A stretch of 64,000 nt of DNA, taken from NCBI RefSeq assembly GCF_021165955.1, contig NZ_CP088952.1, positions 5,084,001 through 5,148,000 on the forward strand, given 5' to 3'. The notes under the pieces were generated by a model. It made no database searches and was not told the origin of the DNA. It saw only the letters and a list, made by a program, of their open reading frames with translations. The stretch is from Massilia endophytica (GTDB lineage: Bacteria > Pseudomonadota > Gammaproteobacteria > Burkholderiales > Burkholderiaceae_D). The translations under genes were made by a program, and so were the position numbers. Of the stretch, positions 8,391 through 14,919 are shown piece after piece; within the stretch, counting starts at the first letter, position 1, and every line of letters starts with the position of its first letter.

Positions 8391-9226
8391 TGCAGGAACT
8401 AAGGCAGCAGTATCCAATTGCCGGATTGTTGAAGCTGGCAAAGCTGCCGCGCAGCACCTTCTACTACCAGCAGAAAGTGCTTCAAGGCGGCGACAAGCAC
8501 GCGCAGGTTAAAGAGCAGATCAAGACGATATTTAATCGTCACCAGGGACGTTATGGCTATCGCCGCGTCACTGCCGCGGTGCGTCAGCTGGGTCTGCTGG
8601 TCAACCATAAAAAAGTACAGCGCTTGATGGGAACGCTGGGACTGAAATCGCTGGTTCGACCCAAGAAATACCGATCATTCAGGGGCGAGGTGGGGCGTGC
8701 TGCATCGAACGAGCTGAACCGCCAGTTCCAGGCCGATGCCGCCAACCAGAAGTGGGTTACCGATGTGACCGAGTTCAATGTGGCCGGCAGGAAGCTGTAT
8801 CTTTCGCCTGTGCTCGATCTCTACAACGGCGAAATCGTCGCCTTCGAAACCGCCGAGCGTCCCAAGTTCGAATTGGTCAGCTCAATGCTGAAGCAGGCAC
8901 TGGCGAAACTCGGCCCCAACGACAAACCGATGCTTCATTCCGACCAGGGGTGGCAATATCGTATGCCCGCCTACCAGCGTCAGCTCCACCAACGCGAGCT
9001 GGTGCAAAGCATGTCGCGGAAGGGAAACTGCCTCGATAACGCGGCGATGGAGAGCTTTTTCGCGGTGTTGAAGACCGAGTTCTTCTACCTCAATAAGTTC
9101 AACAGCGTCGAGGAACTCAGGGCTGGGCTGAAGCGCTACATCCATTACTACAACCATGACCGCATCAAGCTCAAACTAAAAGGGCTGAGCCCGGTACAAT
9201 TCCGGACTCAGCCCTTGGCTGCCTAA
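8390..9226 (+). CDS. IS150-type transposase OrfB (DDE integrase core)
   Basis: A 278-residue catalytic part of the transposase. It has an HTH_21-type segment (residues about 45-95, GRYGYRRVTAAVRQLG) and then an rve integrase core. The DDE residues are visible in WVTDVTEF, LHSDQGWQY and NAAMESFFAVLKTE. A GTG overlaps the orfA stop (TAGTG), but the protein is normally made as OrfAB by frameshifting. No truncation or internal stop is visible. Confidence 0.92.
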   Translation: MQELRQQYPIAGLLKLAKLPRSTFYYQQKVLQGGDKHAQVKEQIKTIFNRHQGRYGYRRVTAAVRQLGLLVNHKKVQRLMGTLGLKSLVRPKKYRSFRGEVGRAASNELNRQFQADAANQKWVTDVTEFNVAGRKLYLSPVLDLYNGEIVAFETAERPKFELVSSMLKQALAKLGPNDKPMLHSDQGWQYRMPAYQRQLHQRELVQSMSRKGNCLDNAAMESFFAVLKTEFFYLNKFNSVEELRAGLKRYIHYYNHDRIKLKLKGLSPVQFRTQPLAA

Positions 9227-9232
9227 CTAAAC

Positions 9233-9257
9233 TGTCCAACTCTTTGGGGTCAGTTCA
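9233..9257 (-). repeat. Right terminal inverted repeat of the IS
   Basis: Read on the minus strand it begins TGAACTGACCCC and ends GAGTTGGACA, matching the left end over 25 bases with one base moved. Confidence 0.85.
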
Positions 9258-9276
9258 CTCGGGCGCCGTTTTTTTA

Positions 9277-9340
9277 TTTCTTAAAGGGGACAGACCCCTT
9301 TAGGAAACATTTCTTAAAGGGGTCTGTCCCCTTTAAGAAA
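9277..9340. repeat. Paired GGGGACAGACCCC palindromic repeats
   Basis: Two 31-base units (9277-9307 and 9310-9340) are arranged head to head and separated by two bases. Each is itself near-palindromic: a TTTCTTAAA arm, core GGGGACAGACCCC, and a return arm. The second unit is the reverse complement of the first with one mismatch, so the block could also fold as one 31-bp hairpin. It touches the stop codon of the M16 peptidase gene. The same core recurs at 29990 directly after another stop codon. It may act as a terminator or REP-like mobile repeat. Confidence 0.8.
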
Positions 9341-9341
9341 T

Positions 9342-12080
9342 TCAGAACCGGTCGGCGCTTAGCACGGTTACCTCGCCCCAGTTCAGCGCGCGGATTGGCG
9401 CCTCGATTTTGCGCAGGTCGCCGATCACCAGCCAGATCGTCTCCTCCGGCTTGATGAACTTCGCCGCTGCGCCAGCCAGCTGCGGCTCGCTCAGCGCGCG
9501 CACATTGCCCGCGTAGCGCGACCAGTAATCGTCCGGCAGCTTGAAGTTGAGGCTTGTCAGCGCGGCGTTCTCCAGCGCGTTGATGGTCTCGAAGCGGCCA
9601 GCAAGACGCGAAGTCATGTTGCGCATGATGCTCCCGTATTCCTCGCCCTTGATGGGACGTGCGCCCGCAATGTCCTTCACTTCCCTCGCCACCTCCACCA
9701 TGGACTCCTTCGTCTTGTCCGTCTGCACAGGCGCGATGACGTAGAACATGCGCTGGCCGCGGTGCGTGGTCAGCTGGCCTGCGGTGCCGTAGCTCCAGTG
9801 CTTGTCCAGGCGCAGGTTGCGGTTCAGGCGCGAAGTCGCCATGCCGCCGAAGTTCTGCATCACCGGCTCTATCGCCAGGTCTTCCGGTTGGCCCTGGGCC
9901 TGCGAGATGTGGGCGGCGACGATGGTGGACTGAGGCGCATCGGGTTTGTCGATCAGGAAGATGCGCTTGCCCTGGGTGGCAGGCACGGTGGGCACCGTCT
10001 TGGAAGGCGCGCTGCCCGCCTTCCAGGCGCCGAAGGCCGATTCCAGCATGGGCTTGAGCTTCTCCATGGTGGTGTCGCCCGTGACGACGATGGTCGCGCT
10101 GCCCGGCTTGAACCACTCGGCGTGCCACTTCATGAGGTCTTCGCGGCTCAGGGTTGCCACGGTCTTCTCGTAGCCCGAGGCGGGACGGCCGTAGGCATGG
10201 CCTTCGCCGTACAGCAGCACCGGCAGGGCGCGGATGGCCAGGTTGTTCGGCTGGGCCTTCTCCTGCGCGATGCCCGCCACCCGGCGCTGGCGGGCCAGCG
10301 TGAACTGGTCGGCCGGGAAGGTGGGCGTGAGCGCCGCCTCGGCCATCAGCTTGAGCGAGGGCGCGAGATTCTGGCTGGTGGCCTGCAGGCGCACCACCGA
10401 GAGATCCGAGGTGGTGGCAGTGAGCAGGCGCGCGCCCAGCGATTCCAGCGCGTCCGACATCTGGAAGGCATTGTGGTTCCTGCTGCCCTTGTCCAGCAGG
10501 TCCAGGGTCAGCGACGCGAGGCCCACCTTGTCTGTGCTGTCGGAGGCGATACCCGCATCCACTGCCAGCGCCACGTTCACGATGGGCGCCGAGTGCCGCT
10601 CCAGCAGCACCACGTTCAGGCCATTGGACAGCTTCGCGCGCTGCATCTCGGGGAACTTCACGTCCGGCGCATCGCCCAGCGACGGCAGCACCTTGCGGTC
10701 CACGTCCGGCTTGGCGGCCGAAACCTTGGCGAAGGGCTTGACCGTCATCGTGTAATGGTTCGCCTTCAGCCACTTGTTCGCCACCGATTTCACCTCGGCC
10801 GGAGTGGCCTTGGCCGTGAGCTCCACCTGTTTCAGGTAGAAGTCCGGCGTGCCTGCATAGGTCATGCTGTTGGCCAGCACGTCGGAACGGCCGCCCATGC
10901 CGCCCAGGCGCTCGATACTGCGGGCGAAGCGCGCCAGGTCGCTGGTCTTCACGCGCGCCAGTTCTTCGGCGGTGGGACCCTTGGCCAGCAGCTCGTTCAG
11001 CACGGCGTCGATCTCGCGTTCGACGTCGGCAGGATTCACGCCGGGCTTGAGCGTTACGACGATATCGAAGGTGCCGCCCAGCTCATTGCCGTCCGCGCCT
11101 GCTTCAACCGCTGTGGCCAGCGCCTTGTCGTAGACGAGGCGCTTCTCCAGCCGCGCGCTGCGCGAACCGGCCAGCAGGCCGCCTACCAGCTGCAGGCTCT
11201 GGAGCTCGGGATCTTTCCACGCAGGCGCGTGATAGCTGCGGTAGATGCGCACCTGGGGCACGAGGTCCTCCATCTCGTCGCGCAGATTGCGGTCCAGCTG
11301 GGGAATCCAGGTCTCGGTGCGGGGCAGGGGAGGACCCGGCGGAATGGAACCGTAATATTTGTTCACCAGCTCCAGGGCGCGTTCGGGCGTGATGTCGCCC
11401 GCCAGGGTCAGCACGGCGTTATTCGGGCCGTAATAGCTGCGATACCACTCCTTGATGTCTTCCAGCGAGGCGGCATTCAGATCGTCCATGCTGCCGATGG
11501 TGGACCAGGAATACGGGTGCGAATAGGGATACATTTTCGCGACCTGTTCCTGATAAACCTTGCCATAAGGCCGGTTCTCGCCCTGCCGTTTTTCGTTCTG
11601 CACCACGCCGCGTTCCCGTTCCAGCATTTCCTTGGAAATGTAATTGGCGAGAAAACCCATGCGGTCCGCTTCGAGATACAAGGTGCGCTCCAGCGCAGAT
11701 ACCGGAACGTCCTCGAAGAAATTGGTGCGGTCGGTATTGGTGGTGCCATTGCGGTTATTGGCGCCCAAATCGTCCATGGCTTCGCGGAAGCCGTGGGGAT
11801 AATTCTCCGAGCCGTTGAAGAAGAAATGCTCGAATAAATGCGCGAAGCCAGTCTTGCCGCGTTTCTCGTTGCGCGAACCGACGTGGTACCAGGTGTTCAC
11901 GGCCACCACGGGCACGCTGTGGTCGGTATGCACGATCAGCGTGAGGCCGTTCTGGAGCACGAATTTCTTGTAGGGGATGGTGTAAGGCTTGAGGTCCACC
12001 GCCGCTGGGGCCGCCGGGGCGGCGTGCAGGGCGGGAACGGCGAAGGCTAGAGCGAGGGCAAAGGCCAGTTTTGTTTTCAT
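9342..12080 (-). CDS. M16-family zinc metallopeptidase, two-domain, exported
   Basis: A 912-residue protein with a Sec signal peptide (cleavage likely after ALHA, residue 20). The N-terminal M16 domain has the inverted zinc motif H81-LFE-H85 and the downstream Glu in the ERGVVQNEKRQ region. The C-terminal half (residues about 470-900) is the second, inactive M16 domain that completes the clamshell. Pitrilysin-like enzymes degrade peptides, so this one should act in the periplasm. AAGGTG precedes the ATG. A perfect 8-bp hairpin lies 32-51 bases upstream of the start in the leader. It is monocistronic and its stop abuts the palindromic repeat. Confidence 0.92.
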   Translation of the reverse strand: MKTKLAFALALAFAVPALHAAPAAPAAVDLKPYTIPYKKFVLQNGLTLIVHTDHSVPVVAVNTWYHVGSRNEKRGKTGFAHLFEHFFFNGSENYPHGFREAMDDLGANNRNGTTNTDRTNFFEDVPVSALERTLYLEADRMGFLANYISKEMLERERGVVQNEKRQGENRPYGKVYQEQVAKMYPYSHPYSWSTIGSMDDLNAASLEDIKEWYRSYYGPNNAVLTLAGDITPERALELVNKYYGSIPPGPPLPRTETWIPQLDRNLRDEMEDLVPQVRIYRSYHAPAWKDPELQSLQLVGGLLAGSRSARLEKRLVYDKALATAVEAGADGNELGGTFDIVVTLKPGVNPADVEREIDAVLNELLAKGPTAEELARVKTSDLARFARSIERLGGMGGRSDVLANSMTYAGTPDFYLKQVELTAKATPAEVKSVANKWLKANHYTMTVKPFAKVSAAKPDVDRKVLPSLGDAPDVKFPEMQRAKLSNGLNVVLLERHSAPIVNVALAVDAGIASDSTDKVGLASLTLDLLDKGSRNHNAFQMSDALESLGARLLTATTSDLSVVRLQATSQNLAPSLKLMAEAALTPTFPADQFTLARQRRVAGIAQEKAQPNNLAIRALPVLLYGEGHAYGRPASGYEKTVATLSREDLMKWHAEWFKPGSATIVVTGDTTMEKLKPMLESAFGAWKAGSAPSKTVPTVPATQGKRIFLIDKPDAPQSTIVAAHISQAQGQPEDLAIEPVMQNFGGMATSRLNRNLRLDKHWSYGTAGQLTTHRGQRMFYVIAPVQTDKTKESMVEVAREVKDIAGARPIKGEEYGSIMRNMTSRLAGRFETINALENAALTSLNFKLPDDYWSRYAGNVRALSEPQLAGAAAKFIKPEETIWLVIGDLRKIEAPIRALNWGEVTVLSADRF

Positions 12081-12111
12081 TGGTCACCTTGTTGTGGTTT
12101 TGTCTCCTGAA

Positions 12112-12131
12112 GCGCGAGCTCAGGCTCGCGC
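12112..12131 (-). other. Hairpin in the M16 leader
   Basis: GCGCGAGC, loop of 4, GCTCGCGC: a perfect 8-bp stem 32-51 bases upstream of the M16 start. There is no T-run, so it is not an intrinsic terminator. A role in mRNA stability or translation is possible but unproven. Confidence 0.4.
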
Positions 12132-12187
12132 TGGGCCATTCTACGCCCGTTTGCGCTGGGCAAGCATGCCAGTTATGAGCGTATCCA

Positions 12188-12196
12188 TGCTAAGAT
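12188..12196 (+). promoter_or_regulatory. Extended -10 promoter for the HTH/NTase gene
   Basis: TGCTAAGAT matches an extended -10 element (TGN-TATAAT type). It lies 7 bases before the ATG at 12204, which would put transcription start at or next to the start codon. No ribosome site is visible, fitting a leaderless mRNA. No good -35 is seen. Confidence 0.4.
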
Positions 12197-12203
12197 TTGG
12201 CTC

Positions 12204-12827
12204 ATGATTGCGCAGGCACTTTTCACTCCCGCCCAGCAGAAGCTGCTGGGCTTGCTATTTGTACGTGTGAACGAAGGGTTTCACCTGAACGAGATCATGC
12301 GTCTTACCGGCCTGGGCAGTGCTTCGGCCCAGCGGGAGCTCAAGCGCCTGCACGAGGCTGGGCTGATCGTGTCCGAACGCATCGGCAATGTGCGCCAGTT
12401 CCGGCCGAACAAGGAAAGTCCCGTCTACGAGGAGCTGCGCAGCCTGGTGAAGAAGACCTTCGGCCTGGTGAGTGTGCTGAATTCGGCCCTGGCGCCGATG
12501 CGCCGTTCGCTGAATGTGGCCTTCGTTTATGGTGCCACGGCGAAGGAACAGGAAATGTCCGATAACCCGGTCGAACTGCTTTTGATCGGAGAAAATACGA
12601 CGTACGGCGAATTACTGAATCGCCTTCCGATTGCCGAGAGAATATTGCGGCGCCGGATTAATCCCAATTTATATTCCGTGCCCGATTTCCAGCGCCGCCT
12701 GCGAGATAAACAGCCGTTTATTTTGAAAGTGCTGGAAGACCGCAAGGTATTCGTGCTGGGCGACGACCTCGATCTTGACGAAATCGTGCGCGGTGAAATG
12801 AATCCCGCCGTCGACGAATTCATTTAG
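12204..12827 (+). CDS. Winged-helix regulator fused to a degenerate nucleotidyltransferase domain
   Basis: A 207-residue protein. Residues 5-75 form a winged HTH (LNEIMRLTGLGSASAQRELKRL, then the wing IVSERIGNVRQFRPN). Residues about 100-205 resemble the MNT-type nucleotidyltransferase fold seen in MNT/HEPN toxin-antitoxin pairs. The signature is broken, however: VYGATAKEQEMSDNPVELLLIG replaces the usual GSxAxG...SDxDL, so the second metal-binding Asp is missing. Catalysis is unlikely; a ligand- or partner-sensing role is more plausible. No HEPN gene lies beside it. The stop overlaps that of the convergent kinase gene by 8 bases. Confidence 0.7.
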   Translation: MIAQALFTPAQQKLLGLLFVRVNEGFHLNEIMRLTGLGSASAQRELKRLHEAGLIVSERIGNVRQFRPNKESPVYEELRSLVKKTFGLVSVLNSALAPMRRSLNVAFVYGATAKEQEMSDNPVELLLIGENTTYGELLNRLPIAERILRRRINPNLYSVPDFQRRLRDKQPFILKVLEDRKVFVLGDDLDLDEIVRGEMNPAVDEFI

Positions 12828-14247
12828 CCTGCACTATGGCGGCACGCGGGGAGAGGTAGATTTCGCGGGCGCGCGGACGGGGTTTCCGTTCGCCGGGAAA
12901 GCTCAGGGACAGGCGGGTGAACAGGCCCGGTTCCGATTCCACGCGGATGCTGCCGCCAAATGCGTTCACCACCTTCTTGCAGAAAGCCAGGCCCATGCCG
13001 GTGCCGCCGCTGCTGTGGCGGGTGCTGTAATAGGGGTCGAAGACGTGGGGCAGCACGTCGGGCGGAATGCCCTGGCCCGTATCCGCCACCACCAGCCAGT
13101 TCTGCTCGCCCTCCCGGAAGCACTCCACCGTCACGCCGCCCCGGCCCGCCGCCTTTACCGCGTGCAGGGCGTTCTTCAGCAGGTTGTAGAGCACATAGAC
13201 CAGCAGGGTATCCGAGCCGTAGAAGCTGAAGTCCTCGCGCAGCAGAAGCGCTACCCGTTCCCGCTCCGCCTCCGCGAAGGGATAGCAGGCGATGGCCTCC
13301 TCGATGCACTTGCGCACCGAGTGCAGGGCGAAGTCGTCGCATTGCAGCGTGCCTGCCCGGGCCGACGCGAGCAGCATGTCCACGATGAAGTTCGAGCGCG
13401 CCACCTCGGCCTCGATATGCGTGGCGATCTCGCTCAGGTAGCGCAGCTGCTCCGGCGCGAGGCCGGGCGCCTCCGAACGCTGGTAGCCCGCGATCAGCTC
13501 CGGCAGGCTGCGCGCCAGCACGCGCGACTGGCTGCGGATCGTAGCGAGCGGGGTGCGCACTTCGTGGGCGATGGTGGCTGCCGCCGCCATCGGGTCCGCC
13601 AGCAGATTGTGCCGCACCATGGCCTGCGCGATCAGGCCCAGGCTGCAGGCGATGCACAGCACGCCGGGCGGATAGAACTCCACGCCGTAGTTGCACAGAT
13701 AGTCCACCGCCGCCGCGAAGTAGATCAGGATGCTGAACAGGCAATAGCGCAGGCGTGTGCGCTCGGTGGACACGGCGACCTCCTGGCGCAGGTAAAGCAG
13801 CGCGACAGCCCGCCCCACCACGGCTACCGTCTGCGCGAGGTAGAGGGGATGCAGCACGCCCGCCATGGGGTAGTAGCCGAAGAAATAGGGATAGAGGCCT
13901 GCCACCACCCAATCGGTGCCTAGCAGCAGAACCGCCAGCACAGCCGACAGTCCGTAGCTCGCGTACACGAGGCGGCGGTCCCCGTGGCGGCGCGTCAGCT
14001 CCGTAATGAAATGGTAGAGGGCGGTCGGCAGAAAGAGAATCGGCACATAGCCCGCCTGCACGATACGCCAGGCGATATCGGCATCCTCCGTCTGGAACAG
14101 CACCGCCCATGCGGCCTGCCACAGAAAGGTTGTGATGCAGAGCAGGAAGAAGGTCACGCTCACGCGGTTCGCGCCGCGCGAATGGAGCACGTATGCGCCG
14201 TAGCTGATAAACAGAGCAGACACCACCGCTGGCAGGAGCGAATACAT
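12820..14247 (-). CDS. Membrane sensor histidine kinase
   Basis: A 475-residue protein. I chose the ATG at 14247 because GAGGAAG lies just upstream. Residues 1-215 hold about seven hydrophobic helices, a membrane sensor resembling the 7TM histidine-kinase N-terminus. His228 lies in IAHEVRTPLATI. The ATPase domain has the N box LLKNALHA, the G1 box DTGQGIPPDVLPHVFDPYYST and the G2 box GGTGMGLAFCK. The gene is an orphan: no response regulator lies next to it. The signal is unknown. Confidence 0.88.
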   Translation of the reverse strand: MYSLLPAVVSALFISYGAYVLHSRGANRVSVTFFLLCITTFLWQAAWAVLFQTEDADIAWRIVQAGYVPILFLPTALYHFITELTRRHGDRRLVYASYGLSAVLAVLLLGTDWVVAGLYPYFFGYYPMAGVLHPLYLAQTVAVVGRAVALLYLRQEVAVSTERTRLRYCLFSILIYFAAAVDYLCNYGVEFYPPGVLCIACSLGLIAQAMVRHNLLADPMAAAATIAHEVRTPLATIRSQSRVLARSLPELIAGYQRSEAPGLAPEQLRYLSEIATHIEAEVARSNFIVDMLLASARAGTLQCDDFALHSVRKCIEEAIACYPFAEAERERVALLLREDFSFYGSDTLLVYVLYNLLKNALHAVKAAGRGGVTVECFREGEQNWLVVADTGQGIPPDVLPHVFDPYYSTRHSSGGTGMGLAFCKKVVNAFGGSIRVESEPGLFTRLSLSFPGERKPRPRAREIYLSPRAAIVQAK

Positions 14248-14368
14248 GCAATCTTCCTCATGAGAATCATTCACGCGGACCGATAGTAACAACGGGCTGT
14301 TGCAAAAGCCATGCACGTATCGTGGAATTCTTAGCAAGCCTTGCGTTAGATCAAAAGTGCGCTAGGCA

Positions 14369-14384
14369 TTTACGCAAGAGTAAA
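14369..14384. promoter_or_regulatory. TTTAC-N6-GTAAA inverted repeat upstream of the thioesterase
   Basis: A 5-bp inverted repeat with a 6-base spacer, 30 bases before the thioesterase start and overlapping a possible promoter (TATAGG at 14386). Just upstream (14341-14354) TTGCG-N4-ATCAA resembles a weak FNR/ANR box. Both are by-eye candidates only. Confidence 0.25.
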
Positions 14385-14413
14385 TATAGGCCCACCCGTT
14401 AAGGAGAAATCCC

Positions 14414-14857
14414 ATGTTTATGCACGCATCCGACGCTCTTGCCACTGCTCCCCGCGCCGACCTGACCTTCCATCATGAACTGTCGATTTACCTGAAGGAC
14501 TCGAACGCCTACGGCAACACCTACTTTGCGCGCTACTTCGAGTGGCAAGGGATCTGCCGGGAAAAGTGGTTCTACGATTGCATCTCGCGCGACATGCTGA
14601 AGAACGAAGGCGTGTTCATCACGAAGCACGCGGAACAGGAATACCTGCAGGAGACCTTCCCCTTCCAGGACATTGTCTGCGAGGTGAATACCTACGATGT
14701 AAAGCGCTGCTCGTTCTGGCTGGAGTTCCGCTTCTACGCGGACGGCAACCCGGTCTCGATCGGGCGGCAGCAGATCGTCTTCGCCAACCACGCCAAGCAC
14801 ATCACGGCGCTGCCGGAGCTGGTGCTGAAGCGCATCAAGCGCTACGAGCTCCGCTAA
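14414..14857 (+). CDS. Hotdog-fold acyl-CoA thioesterase
   Basis: A 147-residue single hotdog domain with a strong ribosome site (AAGGAG, 7 bases before ATG). The segment DSNAYGNTYFARYFEWQG is the 4HBT/YbgC active-site loop with Asn where YbgC has the catalytic Asp. The adjoining WQGICREKW resembles the WQGRCRE signature of the CalE7/DynE7 thioesterases that release polyene chains in enediyne synthesis. It hydrolyses or releases acyl thioesters in the cytosol; the substrate is unknown. No polyketide synthase is in the window. It is the only gene of its unit and is followed by a strong palindrome. Confidence 0.78.
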   Translation: MFMHASDALATAPRADLTFHHELSIYLKDSNAYGNTYFARYFEWQGICREKWFYDCISRDMLKNEGVFITKHAEQEYLQETFPFQDIVCEVNTYDVKRCSFWLEFRFYADGNPVSIGRQQIVFANHAKHITALPELVLKRIKRYELR

Positions 14858-14870
14858 CCGCCGGCCCCAT

Positions 14871-14905
14871 GTCCAACCTTGGGGTCACACCCCCAAGGTG
14901 GACAC
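14871..14905. repeat. Palindrome resembling two joined IS ends
   Basis: GTCCAACCTTGGGGTCA on the left pairs with the CCCCCAAGGTGGAC arm on the right around a short loop. It lies between convergent genes and could terminate both. Its halves resemble the outer parts of the IS inverted repeats at 7821-7845 and 9233-9257 (GTTGGAC next to TGACCCCAA). That suggests a MITE-like remnant or a related palindromic repeat family. Confidence 0.6.
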
Positions 14906-14919
14906 GGGCTCAGCTGCAG

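Larger units (their letters stand above)
7821..9257 (+). mobile_element. Complete IS3-family (IS150-group) insertion sequence
   Basis: A 1,437-base element bounded by 25-base imperfect terminal inverted repeats beginning TG and ending CA. It carries orfA and orfB in overlapping frames with an intact frameshift site. It looks transposition-competent. It sits inside what appears to be the rho-independent terminator of the EAL-HDOD gene: an A-run plus GCCCGCGC on the left and CGGGCGCCG plus a T-run on the right. The flanking triplets (AAG and CTC) do not match, so no target duplication is visible. The copy may have lost it by recombination, or I may have the ends wrong by a base or two. Confidence 0.9.

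Noticed and set aside
7818..9260. Target-site duplication around the IS
   Set aside because: Flanking bases (AAG and CTC, or shifted versions) do not match in any register I tried.
9762..11837. A 691-residue open frame opposite the M16 gene
   Set aside because: Its composition is typical of an antisense shadow (many His, Arg, Gln), and the opposite strand has a complete peptidase with motifs.
12112..12131. Hairpin as a rho-independent terminator
   Set aside because: No T-run follows on either strand, and it lies in a divergent promoter region.
12204..12827. Active MNT/HEPN toxin-antitoxin pair
   Set aside because: The nucleotidyltransferase motif is broken and no HEPN gene is adjacent.
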